This document shows positions 1-9,188 of a DNA stretch of 64,000 nt, piece after piece (position 1 is the first letter of the stretch; each line of letters begins with the position of its first letter). The notes under the pieces were generated by a model. The model had not been told where the DNA came from and did no database searches. It saw only the letters and a program-made list of their open reading frames with translations. The translations under genes were made by a program, and so were the position numbers. The DNA is from Colwellia sp. C2M11 (GTDB lineage: Bacteria > Pseudomonadota > Gammaproteobacteria > Enterobacterales > Alteromonadaceae): positions 54,271-118,270 of the forward strand of contig NZ_JAHKQD010000049.1 of the NCBI RefSeq assembly GCF_018860915.1. Direction: 5' to 3'.

Positions 1-842
1 CTAGTTTCACCCGCTTTCATCCAACCTCGACCAGGACCTGTAGTATCTCGCGTACCAATAATAATTACCGTGTCATTTTTAATTTGAGAAAATCTATCAA
101 CAATATTTTCTGAAAAAATAGGTCCGTAAGTTAGCGCATTATTCCAAGCAACTGTTTGCCAGTCATCACCGGCAAGCATACCTTTTAGAGGAATTAATAG
201 TTTTTCATATTCCTCAGACCATTTACCATCATAATAATTTTTCTTCTGATAGTCTCTCGCTTTATCCAGTGTTTTACCGAGTTCGTTTTTATAAAAAAAG
301 TTAACATCTTTAAATTCAGTGTATTTACCATAAGCTTCTAAGCCAATAGGATTAATCAAAATTAACTTATTAACCTTATCAGCATAATTAGCAGTATATG
401 TTGTTGCTACCATACCGCCCATGGAATGACCGACAATATCAGCTTTGTTAATGTGTAAACTATCCAATAGTAGTTTAGTGTTTAACGCTAACTGACCAAA
501 GCTATATTGGTAGTAGTCAGGCTTTGACGATTTACCAAAACCAATTTGATCAGGAATAATAACTCGGTAATTGTTGTTAAGTAAGTCGTTTGCAACGCTT
601 TCCCAGTAGTAACCAGCAAAGTTTTTACCATGTAACAAGACTATTGTTTTTTTTGCGTTTTTATCACCAATGTCCATATAGCGCATTTTTAACATTTTAT
701 TTTGAGAATTAAAATCAAATGTTTTTACTTCAAACGGATATGCAAAGCCATCCAGTTCTTTATTGTATTTCACAGTAGGAGCCGCGAATGCCTGTGACAT
801 TGCAACAACAATAGAAAATAAAATAAAACAATACTTTTTCAT
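1..842 (-). CDS. Secreted alpha/beta hydrolase (3' end outside the window)
   Basis: The gene starts with ATG at 842 on the minus strand and stays open for 280 codons to the window edge, so its C-terminus is missing. The protein opens with a Sec signal peptide (MKKYCFILFSIVVAMSQAFA). It then shows the alpha/beta-hydrolase fold: an oxyanion-hole HG motif (LLHGKNFAGYYWE), the DQIGFGKS strand-loop, and the nucleophile elbow GHSMGG. The catalytic Asp probably lies in IIGTRDTTGPG near the cut; the His is outside. It is probably a periplasmic or secreted hydrolase of the haloperoxidase/lactonase-like group. The substrate cannot be told from sequence. It lies 125 bp from another secreted esterase on the same strand. 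Confidence 0.85.
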   Translation of the reverse strand, partial: MKKYCFILFSIVVAMSQAFAAPTVKYNKELDGFAYPFEVKTFDFNSQNKMLKMRYMDIGDKNAKKTIVLLHGKNFAGYYWESVANDLLNNNYRVIIPDQIGFGKSSKPDYYQYSFGQLALNTKLLLDSLHINKADIVGHSMGGMVATTYTANYADKVNKLILINPIGLEAYGKYTEFKDVNFFYKNELGKTLDKARDYQKKNYYDGKWSEEYEKLLIPLKGMLAGDDWQTVAWNNALTYGPIFSENIVDRFSQIKNDTVIIIGTRDTTGPGRGWMKAGET

Positions 843-966
843 AAAATCTCACTTAATAAATGGGTTAATGCTTTAACTTGTTATAAATAGATGAATCAAG
901 AAAATTATTTAATTCACGTCATTATAAGGTCTTATTCATTGAAATATTTTCTATTTTTGTAAAATA

Positions 967-1860
967 TTATTTGTTGTTGCTTGTTTTTGGACTGAGTAAG
1001 CAGTTATTCGCTTTATCACATTTTCCTAATACCCATTTCAAACCTTGAATAGCGGTGGTTGGAAATGCGGTCGCATGATCTGCTTGCGGAATAATCATTA
1101 ATTTTACATTTAAGTTATCTGATTGCCAATTTAACATTCTTTTATAAAACTCTTGGGCATCGCCAACCATATTGTAGCCAGCCCCGAACTCTATAGTCTC
1201 GAGTTCACCAATGGCAATAAATACATTGGCGTTAATGGCTACATTTTGCTTAGCAAATTCTAATTCTTGCGTAAAAATATACTCATTGTCCCACCAATAG
1301 GATGGACTACCTAAAATATAGTTTTTAAACATACTTGGTTTATTTAATAGAATATAAGTGCCAAATAAACCACCAAGGGAATTTCCAATAAAGGTTCGAT
1401 TAGTTGGGTCAGTACGATACTTAGTATCGATATAGTCAAAGACTGACTTTTCAATAAATTCAGCGTGTTGCTTGGCCTCGCCCGTTTTATCTTTCCACTT
1501 TTTATTAAATGTTGGTGTGTAGTCGCGATTTCGGCTCGACGAACCTTTACTGCCTTTAGCATACGAAATACCAACAATAATTGCTTCTTCCATAACGGCA
1601 ATGTTCATTGGATAACGAGTTGCGCCTGACACTATCTGAAATTCGTAATAAGCATCCGTTAGATAAATAACAGGATATTGTTTCTCGACTTGTTTGTTAT
1701 AGGAAGCGGGAGTTTTTATAAATAAAGGGTAAATTAAATTTGTTGCCGGATCATTAATGTCTACCACGGTGCTTCGAGGTATATTAAATGGCGTTGATGT
1801 TACTGCGTCTGCAAACACAGCAAAAGAAGTAAAGAGTAAAAAAGTGAAAAATGCTTTCAA
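967..1860 (-). CDS. Secreted esterase of the BesA/IroE (esterase D) type
   Basis: This 297-residue protein has an N-terminal signal peptide ending near FADA. It has the esterase-D fold common to enterochelin and bacillibactin esterases: a YPVIYLTDA strand, the nucleophile elbow GNSLGG (Ser161) and a late His in PQADHATAF (about 262). It probably cleaves an ester in the periplasm; a siderophore-type substrate is only one option because no siderophore genes lie nearby. The coordinates use a TTG start at 1860. A well-placed AAGGA sits 7 nt before an in-frame ATT at 1875, which would give a better signal peptide (MKLHTLKAFF...). The real start may therefore be a rare ATT codon or a mutated ATG. 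Confidence 0.8.
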   Translation of the reverse strand: MKAFFTFLLFTSFAVFADAVTSTPFNIPRSTVVDINDPATNLIYPLFIKTPASYNKQVEKQYPVIYLTDAYYEFQIVSGATRYPMNIAVMEEAIIVGISYAKGSKGSSSRNRDYTPTFNKKWKDKTGEAKQHAEFIEKSVFDYIDTKYRTDPTNRTFIGNSLGGLFGTYILLNKPSMFKNYILGSPSYWWDNEYIFTQELEFAKQNVAINANVFIAIGELETIEFGAGYNMVGDAQEFYKRMLNWQSDNLNVKLMIIPQADHATAFPTTAIQGLKWVLGKCDKANNCLLSPKTSNNK

Positions 1861-2073
1861 TGTATGTAATTTAATGTGAATGTCCTTTTAATATTTTTTA
1901 ATATTTAACCTGAATTCGGTTCAAGATGTTTTTAATCTATTGAAATATAACTATATTTTACACTCTAACTTAATAGTTTTTCTTAATTCAAGGCAAATTT
2001 CGCGTCAATAGCTAGTGTATTGCAAGTAAATTTAATGATGAAGTAAGGAAAATAACCATTAGAGAAGGATTTA

Positions 2074-2550
2074 TTAAGCCGAGCTCAGGTTTTTAATAAT
2101 CATTTTAGTTAACATAATATTGCGACCTTGAAAATCTATCATAAACTCTTGTTGAGCAACAAAACCAAACTTTTCATAAAGTGCAATTGCACGCACATTT
2201 GACTTCAAAACGAACAAAAACGCATTACTTGGCAATTTAGGAACAATATAGGACAGAAGTTTAGCAGCTACCCCTTTACTTCTTGCATTAGGCTCAACAA
2301 ATAGCCAATTTATTTTTCTTCCTAAATAACCGCAAAAGCCTAGAATCGCGCCATCTTCATATACATAAACATCAGAGCTATCCAATAGCGCTAATATGTG
2401 TTTATCTTCAGCCCAAGGCAGCAACGAAAACTGACCTTCTTCACGATAAAATTCGTCAGGATGAGCAGTATTATATATCTCTGCTAGTTGTTCAAAATCG
2501 TCATCTTTATATCGTCTGATTATCATTGTACTACTCATTACAATAACCAT
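2074..2550 (-). CDS. GNAT-family N-acetyltransferase
   Basis: A 158-residue single-domain acetyltransferase. The N-terminal IIRRYKDDDFEQLAEIYN, the strand NWLFVEPNARSKGVAAKLL (the acetyl-CoA pyrophosphate loop, here R-S-K-G-V-A) and the C-terminal VRAIALYEKFGFVAQQEF are typical GNAT motifs A and B. The acceptor is unknown; RimI-like or small-molecule acetylation are both possible. Three starts are close together (2550, 2538, 2526) and none has a clear ribosome-binding site. It appears to be a stand-alone gene in a run of small minus-strand accessory genes. Confidence 0.8.
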   Translation of the reverse strand: MVIVMSSTMIIRRYKDDDFEQLAEIYNTAHPDEFYREEGQFSLLPWAEDKHILALLDSSDVYVYEDGAILGFCGYLGRKINWLFVEPNARSKGVAAKLLSYIVPKLPSNAFLFVLKSNVRAIALYEKFGFVAQQEFMIDFQGRNIMLTKMIIKNLSSA

Positions 2551-2627
2551 AAAATATGGCCAATAATGTAGAATTTAAAAATAAATAAAGACAAAAAATC
2601 AGTCTTTATTGGTTACGCGTTACACAA

Positions 2628-3047
2628 CTAAACGCCAAGTAAAGCTAAGTGTTTAATTTTTTTGTAGCGTAATGACATTGAAATACAATGAGATAGCTCA
2701 TTTATAGGCAAAGTGCCATCGACATTTAAAATAATCGCACGATTACCTTCATATTTAAACGTATCACCATAAATTTCTTTAAATGTTTCTACTAATGTTG
2801 TTTTACAGTTGAAATAAATACCAAACTGTTCGGGGGATTTTGCTTTCCAATCAATACGAATAGTACTACCGATATTAGATACATAACTAGGCTCGCCCCA
2901 TTTTAACGTTTCTTCTATACTCGTAATACCTTCTTGCTCAGCAACAGTTAATATTACTTCACGTATTTGTTGAAGTAATTTATTAATATGAGGAGGATAA
3001 CTTTCAAATTTTTTCTTTACTATTAAATCCATTTTAAAACCATCCAT
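2628..3047 (-). CDS. DUF1801 (YdhG-like) protein
   Basis: A 139-residue protein with the DUF1801 pattern: PPHINKLLQQIREVIL, then EETLKWGEPSYV and a conserved FGIYFNCKTTLV strand. Members are small soluble alpha/beta proteins of unknown biochemistry. An alternative start at 3032 has a better-placed GGATGG. No partner gene is evident. The family call is fairly safe; no function is claimed. Confidence 0.7.
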   Translation of the reverse strand: MDGFKMDLIVKKKFESYPPHINKLLQQIREVILTVAEQEGITSIEETLKWGEPSYVSNIGSTIRIDWKAKSPEQFGIYFNCKTTLVETFKEIYGDTFKYEGNRAIILNVDGTLPINELSHCISMSLRYKKIKHLALLGV

Positions 3048-3062
3048 TGAAAAGCAGAGAAT

Positions 3063-3335
3063 TTATTCATCACCAGAGTCATCATTAGTATTCTTCGCTT
3101 TGATTGCGCCAACAGCAGACCATGTTGAAACACCATAAGGTACTAAATAGGTCAGTAAAATTTTAAACCCATCTTGGCTGGAAAAAGACAAATCTAATAT
3201 TTTTTCTCCATGATTGATAAAAGCCAACATAGTACCAACAAGCACAGCAACCTTAATAGCTCTAATAACAACAGCACGTGAACAGGCTATGGCAAAAAAA
3301 CTTTTATTTACCGAGGTTATCGTTCGATCAGTCAA
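3063..3335 (-). CDS. NrtS-like small nitrate/nitrite transporter
   Basis: A 90-residue membrane protein starting with TTG (GGAG 6 nt upstream). It has two predicted helices: IKVAVLVGTMLAFINHG and FKILLTYLVPYGVSTWSAVGA. The pattern VGT-x5-NHG and LLTYLVPY-V-ST resembles the NrtS family, tiny two-helix proteins reported as nitrate/nitrite transporters in cyanobacteria and proteobacteria. The C-terminal tail is acidic. It lies between a DUF1801 gene and a CBS-domain gene with no nitrogen genes in view, so the substrate is inferred from family only. Confidence 0.6.
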   Translation of the reverse strand: MTDRTITSVNKSFFAIACSRAVVIRAIKVAVLVGTMLAFINHGEKILDLSFSSQDGFKILLTYLVPYGVSTWSAVGAIKAKNTNDDSGDE

Positions 3336-3371
3336 GAGACTCCTTACTTAGGTAGATAATACCGTAATGTT

Positions 3372-3785
3372 TTAATTTGATTTGGGCTTTTTGATGGTTT
3401 TCAGAATATCTCGCCAGCTAATTATACCAACAGGAATATTGCTACTATCAACAACGGGTATACAAGAGATATTATTATCTAAAAATAATGCGATAGCATC
3501 ATGAACACTTTGCTCTTGTTGAATGCAGATAGGATTTCTGGTCATTATTTGATGAACTTTTTTATTTAACGTTGCAACATCATTCATTTTTTCAGCAGCA
3601 GTACCTATTTTGGGGCTGATAGCTTTCAATAAATCTCTATCAGAAACAACGCCAAATAATTTATTATGTTCAACGACCAGTAAATGATGAAACTTAGTAT
3701 CTGAAAACTTCTCACCAACAACGGTTAGATTGTCATCGAGCTCTATGGTTATAACGGGAGAAGTCATTATCTGTTTAACGCTCAT
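3372..3785 (-). CDS. Two-CBS-domain protein
   Basis: The preferred start is the ATG at 3785, preceded by AGAGAGA, giving 137 residues; a frame upstream to 3815 is probably untranslated. The protein is two CBS domains in tandem: VKQIMTSPVITIELDDNL...HHLLVVE-NKLFGVVSDRDLL, then VHQIMTRNPICIQQEQSVHDAI...SCIPVVDSSNIPVGIISWRDIL. Such pairs form an adenosine-nucleotide-binding Bateman module; stand-alone versions act as ligand-responsive regulators of unknown partners. The last residues (KTIKKPKSN) are basic. Confidence 0.85.
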   Translation of the reverse strand: MSVKQIMTSPVITIELDDNLTVVGEKFSDTKFHHLLVVEHNKLFGVVSDRDLLKAISPKIGTAAEKMNDVATLNKKVHQIMTRNPICIQQEQSVHDAIALFLDNNISCIPVVDSSNIPVGIISWRDILKTIKKPKSN

Positions 3786-3979
3786 TATATTCTCTCTTAA
3801 AACTCTACTATGCAATTATGTGAATTACAGCAGTAATTATGTTGTAATTCACATACCTGATGGAAGTTAATAATGCATCGCTAAATAACCACCTATTAAT
3901 AATATAGACTATCAAAAGGTGGTTTAGGCTAATTCAACAAAATTAAACATATGACTCGTTGCTATATTGACCATTTATT

Positions 3980-4387
3980 CTAGGTCGGTAATTGATCGTA
4001 GATCGGTGTGTCATTTAACACTGCATCCCAATTACATTTACTATCGGCAAAAATATGTGCTTGAGGTGTAATTTCTATATCAGTATCTAAACAACCCGCG
4101 GGCATTATAACGAGATCACGAGCTTCTACATGCAAAGGCATTAACGAACTACAGGTAGCGCAAAAATTACGCGCAAAATTAGTGTCTGCATGTCGATAAA
4201 AACTCAAATTTTCTTTTCCGCTTAACCAATTCAATTTAGCGCCTGGGGCAAATACATTAGCACAATGCGCTGAACCCGATGTTTTTCGGCAGAGGCTACA
4301 ATGACATAGGAAGAATTTTTTAAACTCTCCTTCCATTTCAAATTTAACCGAACCACATAAACAAGAGCCTGAATGAGTTTGTGTCAT
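3980..4387 (-). CDS. GFA family (Mss4-like fold) zinc protein
   Basis: A 135-residue protein with the zinc-ligand pattern of the GFA family: CLCGSV near the N-terminus, CHCSLCRKTSGSAHCANVF, and CATCSSLMPLH. The family is named after a glutathione-dependent formaldehyde-activating enzyme, but most members are uncharacterised, so an enzymatic role is not assured. Translation starts at ATG 4387 with AAGGAAA upstream. It stands alone between the CBS gene and a broken transporter gene. Confidence 0.85.
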   Translation of the reverse strand: MTQTHSGSCLCGSVKFEMEGEFKKFFLCHCSLCRKTSGSAHCANVFAPGAKLNWLSGKENLSFYRHADTNFARNFCATCSSLMPLHVEARDLVIMPAGCLDTDIEITPQAHIFADSKCNWDAVLNDTPIYDQLPT

Positions 4388-4520
4388 TTTATATTTCCTT
4401 CTAGATTTATTTTTATAGTTTTATCTAAGAGCGTGTTATCTATCAATAAATTTCATAGTAAAATATTTTTTTTTAGATTAGTAGCTTATTTTTTTCATAA
4501 AAACAGTGAATAACTAGGTA

Positions 4521-4980
4521 CTACCTAGTAAAAAATTGTTCACTTAATAATAAACCTGACACTCTACTCACAATTTTGGCCGTCAACGGTCTTGATTTTA
4601 ATACTGCTTGTGAACCAAAACCGACAAGTAAATATACGATTGCAGAGCTAAAAATATGAATTAACCCTAAGACAATAATTTGAATTGATATCGACCATGA
4701 TGCTGTTGAATCGGTAAACTGAGGTAATAACACATGAAAAAGTAAAAAACTTTTGGATTTAGTCCACTAACACATGTTCCTTTTGTTAACCAATTTGCTT
4801 CATGTGGTTTCGGAGGATCTTCCTGAGTACCAAAAGCTTTATGATGAAAAACTATCTGCGATACCAGGTGTGCAACGCTTAATTTCAACAATTGTTATGA
4901 AAAACGTAGTACCAGAGAGAGCGTACCCAATTTTATAGAAAATGTTGATAGAGATAAGGCTTGTAGATAAACATTATTTA
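4521..4980 (-). pseudogene. Broken LysE/RhtB-family amino-acid exporter
   Basis: Reading right to left, one frame gives LGTLSLVLRFS, an in-frame stop near 4890, then QLLKLSVAHLVSQIVFHHKAFG and NWLTKGTCVSGLNPKVFYFF, which are the middle helices of LysE/RhtB exporters (the GLNPK motif is diagnostic). The frame then shifts near 4733 and continues as LLPQFTDSTASW and the last two helices down to the stop at 4521. At least one nonsense codon, one frameshift and an unrecognisable N-terminus mean the gene is dead. A functional gene would encode about 200 residues. Confidence 0.75.
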
Positions 4981-5103
4981 CCTGTGCATGAGTTTATAAT
5001 AAGTTTAATTTGGTTTAATGACGAACAGATAATAATAGTTAGCTAATCGTTAAGATTTACAAGCCAACTATTATCATCAATATTACGCTATCGCTAAGCG
5101 TGA

Positions 5104-5376
5104 TTATTCTGATGTTGTAGGATCGATTATCGCTCTCACTTGTGAAATTGAATTAGCAGGAAATCCCCCCATATCCGCATGTTTTTTCACTGACTCAGCA
5201 TCAGGTGCAATGTATACACAATAAATTTTATCATCGGTCACATAACTATGTACCCATTGAACTTTAGATCCGAGTTCTTCTAATACACAACAAGATTTTT
5301 GAGAAATCCCTTGTAAATCATCTCCGCTTAGCTTTCCAGCACCTTCAATTTCTCTTTCTATTACAAATTTTGGCAT
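5104..5376 (-). CDS. DUF4242 (SCO4226-like) small protein
   Basis: The start is set at ATG 5376 because GGGGAAGA lies just upstream; the frame extends to 5421 without a better signal. The 90-residue product (MPKFVIEREIEGAGKLS...) shows the family features: VIEREI at the start, VQWVHSYVTDDKIYCVYIAPD in the middle, and a C-terminal HADMGGFPANSISQVRAIIDP. It is a ferredoxin-like alpha/beta domain. One Streptomyces member binds nickel, but function is generally unknown. Single gene. Confidence 0.7.
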   Translation of the reverse strand: MPKFVIEREIEGAGKLSGDDLQGISQKSCCVLEELGSKVQWVHSYVTDDKIYCVYIAPDAESVKKHADMGGFPANSISQVRAIIDPTTSE

Positions 5377-5726
5377 GATATCTTCCCCATATTTAAATTG
5401 ATTCAAAATAAAAATTAACACTAATTTTACGCAGTGGTGTGTAGAATAATTCGAGCTTGTCTTATTAGTTTATAATTGCGTTGAATAATTCTAACTAAAC
5501 AACTCTAACGCGATTATTTTATTTTCACAATAATAAAGCTTAAGGCTTATTTCAGGTTGCTACTCACATCAGTAGGTATCTAAGTGAATTACAATAAATT
5601 TTCCATTTCTTTAATGAGAACGACATGACACCCCTTCACTTTTACTCATTATAACCTCCTATTCTAAAAAGAATTAGCGTATATTAGCTGGCATAATAAA
5701 CATAGTATTAAACAGAATGGACAATA
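5377..5726. other. Intergenic stretch, no gene seen
   Basis: About 350 bp between two divergent genes. It is AT-rich and contains no open frame with plausible protein character, no strong hairpin and no repeated element that I can recognise. It presumably carries the promoters of the flanking DUF4242 and hydrolase genes. Confidence 0.5.
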
Positions 5727-6407
5727 ATGAATAAGCAACCAACCTTGTTAGATCGTATTACAGTTGAACCTAATACACCGGCGACAGCGTGTGTTATTTG
5801 GTTACATGGTTTAGGTGATTCAGGCGCCGGTTTTGCACCTGTGGTACCTGTATTAAACCTGCCTAAAGACCATAGTATACGATTTGTTTTTCCTAATGCA
5901 CCAAAGCAGCCAGTTACCATTAATAATGGTTTTGTTATGCCTTCTTGGTACGATATTAATAATAACAATTTGCATAATAGAGCTGACATGACTGGTGTTC
6001 TTATATCTGAAGCCCTAGTGCGTGCATTAATCAATGAACAAATAGATAATGGTATTGCTGCAAGTAATATTGTTTTAGCCGGTTTTAGTCAAGGCGGTGT
6101 GATGAGTTTGTTTACCGGCTTACGGTTTGAACATAAATTAGCGGGTATACTTGCTTTGTCATGTTATTTACCAATAAAAGATCAATTACCAAGTGAATTA
6201 AGTGCAGCCAACAAAACAACAGCAATTTTACAACATCACGGTGAACAAGATAATGTGGTTCCGTTATCTTCTGGTAAAATGGCAAACGAATTAATGAAAA
6301 ATAATGGCTATAATACGCAATGGAAAACCTATCAAATGCCGCATAGTGTTGTACCAGAGCAATTAAATGATATTGGGCTTTGGCTAACTAAGCAGCTTAT
6401 TAAGTAA
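5727..6407 (+). CDS. Carboxylesterase / acyl-protein thioesterase-like hydrolase
   Basis: A 226-residue cytosolic alpha/beta hydrolase of the Abhydrolase_2 family. It shows WLHGLGDSGAGFAPVV (oxyanion region), the typical FPNAP...MPSWYDI stretch, the nucleophile elbow GFSQGG (Ser121), Asp175 in HGEQDNVVP and His206 in YQMPHSVVP, a complete triad. Relatives hydrolyse short acyl esters, lysophospholipids or protein thioesters. The gene ends 22 bp before the FGGY kinase on the same strand, so the two are probably co-transcribed. Confidence 0.88.
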   Translation: MNKQPTLLDRITVEPNTPATACVIWLHGLGDSGAGFAPVVPVLNLPKDHSIRFVFPNAPKQPVTINNGFVMPSWYDINNNNLHNRADMTGVLISEALVRALINEQIDNGIAASNIVLAGFSQGGVMSLFTGLRFEHKLAGILALSCYLPIKDQLPSELSAANKTTAILQHHGEQDNVVPLSSGKMANELMKNNGYNTQWKTYQMPHSVVPEQLNDIGLWLTKQLIK

Positions 6408-6429
6408 TTACCTATCGAGTAATGAGCTA

Positions 6430-8007
6430 TTGAGTAATCATTTAACTGAAAAGTACATTTTAGCGCTTGATAACGGCACACAAAGTATTCGTGCTTTGTT
6501 ATTTGACCTTGATGGACAATTAGTGGCTAAAAGTAAGGTTGATATTGAACCTTACTTTTCAAAGCAACCCGGTTGGGCTGAGCAAGAGCCTAATTATTAT
6601 TGGCAAATGCTAACAAAGGCTTGTCATGAACTTTGGCCCAAGCTTGATGAATTAGCGATTAAAAAATCACAAATTAAAGCTGCTGCACTTACGTGTCAAC
6701 GAGCGACTATGGTTAATCTAGACGCTAATGGCTTACCTTTAAGACCAGCAGTTGTGTGGTTAGATCAACGAGAACAAAAAACCTTAGATAAAATGAGTTG
6801 GTACTGGCGAGCTCTTTTTAACTTGGCAGGTGAAAAAAATACCGTTGCGTATTTTAGAAGTCAGGCTGAAGCCAATTGGATTAAACATCAACAACCTGAT
6901 ATTTGGCAAAAAACACATAAGTTTATGCTACTGTCAGGTTTTCATAGTTTTAAATTAACAGGAAACTATGTTGATTCTGTCTCAAGCCAAGTTGGTTACC
7001 TTCCCTTTAATTTTAGAAAGCATCGTTGGTCAGTATCATTAGATTGGCGCTGGCAAGCACTGCCGATTACTAAAAGTATGTTGCCAACATTAATTCCTTG
7101 TGGTGATGAATTAGGTAAAATTTCTGAACAAGCGGCAATTGATACTGGTATGCCAAAAGGCCTACCACTTATTTCAGCAGGCTCAGATAAGGCGTGTGAA
7201 GTATTAGGCTCTGGCTGCTTAACTCCTAATGTTGGCAGTTTAAGCTACGGCACCACTGCGACTTATAACACCACAAATAATAAATATGTCGAAGCAATCA
7301 AACGGTTACCTGCTTACCCTGCAGCAATGCCAGATAATTATAATACCGAAATTATTGTCCAGCGCGGATATTGGATGGTCAGTTGGTTTAAACGTGAGTT
7401 TGGTTTAAAAGAGCAACAAATTGCTGACTACCAAGGCATTATGGTAGAAAGCTTATTTGATGATCTACTCAAGCAAGTACCCGCAGGGTCTATGGGGCTC
7501 ATTTTACAGCCATATTGGAATCCCGGTATAAAAACACCAGGTCCTGAAGCAAAAGGAGCAATGATTGGGTTTAGCGATGTTCATACTCGGGCGCATATTT
7601 ATCGAGCAATAATTGAAGGCATAGGTTATGCCTTACGTGAAGGAAAAGAATTATCAGAAAAGCGATCAAAGGTTAAAATAACTAAGTTAATGGTCTCTGG
7701 TGGCGGCTCACAAAGTGATGAAGCTATGCAAATTACTGCAGATATTTTTGGTATGCCGGCGCAACGACCGCATACATATGAAACATCAGGCTTAGGAGCT
7801 GCAATCAATGCAGCAGTTGGTATTGGCTTGTTTGAGAATTATCAAAGTGCTGTAGAAAAAATGACCCATGGTGGTGATGTTTTCACACCAATAGCAGAAA
7901 ACAAAGCAATATATGATGAGCTTTATCGCGATGTATATCGAAAGATGTATGTTAGATTAAATCCTTTATATAAAAGTATTCGTAGCATAATTGGCTATTC
8001 AAAATAA
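6430..8007 (+). CDS. FGGY-family carbohydrate kinase
   Basis: A 525-residue sugar kinase. The N-terminal phosphate loop (YILALDNGTQSIRALLFD), GSLSYGTTATYN in the middle and the C-terminal adenosine segment VSGGGSQSDEAMQITADIF and TSGLGAAINAAVGIG are all present, so it should be an active ATP-dependent kinase. It is longer than xylulokinase or glycerol kinase and belongs to a less studied subgroup; the substrate is not clear. The start is TTG at 6430, 22 bp after the upstream esterase gene; no ATG precedes the kinase fold in frame. Confidence 0.85.
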   Translation: MSNHLTEKYILALDNGTQSIRALLFDLDGQLVAKSKVDIEPYFSKQPGWAEQEPNYYWQMLTKACHELWPKLDELAIKKSQIKAAALTCQRATMVNLDANGLPLRPAVVWLDQREQKTLDKMSWYWRALFNLAGEKNTVAYFRSQAEANWIKHQQPDIWQKTHKFMLLSGFHSFKLTGNYVDSVSSQVGYLPFNFRKHRWSVSLDWRWQALPITKSMLPTLIPCGDELGKISEQAAIDTGMPKGLPLISAGSDKACEVLGSGCLTPNVGSLSYGTTATYNTTNNKYVEAIKRLPAYPAAMPDNYNTEIIVQRGYWMVSWFKREFGLKEQQIADYQGIMVESLFDDLLKQVPAGSMGLILQPYWNPGIKTPGPEAKGAMIGFSDVHTRAHIYRAIIEGIGYALREGKELSEKRSKVKITKLMVSGGGSQSDEAMQITADIFGMPAQRPHTYETSGLGAAINAAVGIGLFENYQSAVEKMTHGGDVFTPIAENKAIYDELYRDVYRKMYVRLNPLYKSIRSIIGYSK

Positions 8008-8066
8008 CATGTAGAATACGAATATTACGAATTTAATGTCGCTTAATAAAATAAACTCTATTAGAT

Positions 8067-9188
8067 TTAAATATTATTTATGTCTAATGCTCTATTAGCC
8101 ATTAACTTACGTGTTATAGCAGGTATATCTGTATCAACTTCTTCATTTGAATCAATAAAAGTTAGACTTTCATCAAGATAATCCTCTTTTATACTTGTTG
8201 ATGCTTCAGTGTTTATTTGTTTATCAACATTAGAGTCAATACCTGAAGCAACAATTAAAATTTCTATTTCTGAAGAAAGATTAGGATCTAAAGTGACTCC
8301 TGGTACTATCAGTACAGATTTATTGGTGATTTTTTCTCTGATGTGATCAATTAAGCCATTGTAAGTCGAGAGCTTAGGCTCAGATTTACAAAATAGCTGA
8401 AAAATTATTCCTTTAGCTGTGTCTATATTCGCGATAGAAACAAGCGGATTATTTAAAGCCTGATCCAGAGCTTCATAAGCTAGCTCTTCGCTATCGGCTT
8501 TACCCACACCTAAAATTGATTCGCCTTCATAGGAAAGAATACTGGAAAAGTCATTTTTATCAACATTCACATAGCCAGTTTCAGTTAACATTTGCACTAA
8601 CGAGACAAGTAAATTTTTGAGTACTTCATTACTTTGATTAAAAGCTGAAAATAAACCAACACTTTCCCCTAACCCTTTTAGCAATAGATCATTAGATAAA
8701 GTGATATAAGCATGAATAGGCGCTTTAATTTCTGCGATGCCTTGTAAGGCGAAGTCCATACGTAATTCACCTTCAGATTCAAAAGGTAGAGTAACAATTG
8801 CCAAACAATTAATATTCAGTTCTCGCGCTATTCTTGCAACTAACGGACTTGCTCCGGTACCTGTACCACCACCAAATCCAGCAGTGATAATAATAATATC
8901 GCTTCCTTTAATAGCATTGAGTAATAAGCCCTCACTTTCTTGTGCTGCTTTTAAACCAACATCTGGATTCGAACCTGCGCCATAACCTTTAGTCAGATCT
9001 TCTCCAATTAATATTTTATTTTCTACTTGCAGAGAGTTGAGCGCAGCTAAGTCTGTATTAATGGCAATTAAATTAACACTGCTAGCTAAGTTATTTTCAT
9101 ACAGCATATTAACGGTATTACAACCACAGCCACCAATGCCAACAACAGTAATTAATAAATCTGGATTTGCATGAATCAATTCTTTCAT
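8067..9188 (-). CDS. Divergent FtsZ paralogue
   Basis: A 373-residue tubulin-fold GTPase. It keeps the nucleotide site (VVGIGGCGCNTVNML at 15-29, the signature FGGGTGTG at 105-112) and the T7 synergy loop NVDKND (208-213), with the N, D and D that complete the GTPase site of the neighbouring subunit. It therefore should polymerise and hydrolyse GTP. After a short acidic linker it ends in DTDIPAITRKLMANRA, a variant of the FtsZ C-terminal peptide that binds FtsA and ZipA. It is not in a dcw cluster and diverges strongly from housekeeping FtsZ. It starts at ATG 9188 with AGGAAAA upstream. Confidence 0.85.
   Translation of the reverse strand: MKELIHANPDLLITVVGIGGCGCNTVNMLYENNLASSVNLIAINTDLAALNSLQVENKILIGEDLTKGYGAGSNPDVGLKAAQESEGLLLNAIKGSDIIIITAGFGGGTGTGASPLVARIARELNINCLAIVTLPFESEGELRMDFALQGIAEIKAPIHAYITLSNDLLLKGLGESVGLFSAFNQSNEVLKNLLVSLVQMLTETGYVNVDKNDFSSILSYEGESILGVGKADSEELAYEALDQALNNPLVSIANIDTAKGIIFQLFCKSEPKLSTYNGLIDHIREKITNKSVLIVPGVTLDPNLSSEIEILIVASGIDSNVDKQINTEASTSIKEDYLDESLTFIDSNEEVDTDIPAITRKLMANRALDINNI

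Noticed and set aside
8961..8985. GGATTCGAAC resembling a tRNA T-arm
   Set aside because: It lies inside the FtsZ-like coding sequence, in the codons of GAGSNPD, and no cloverleaf surrounds it.
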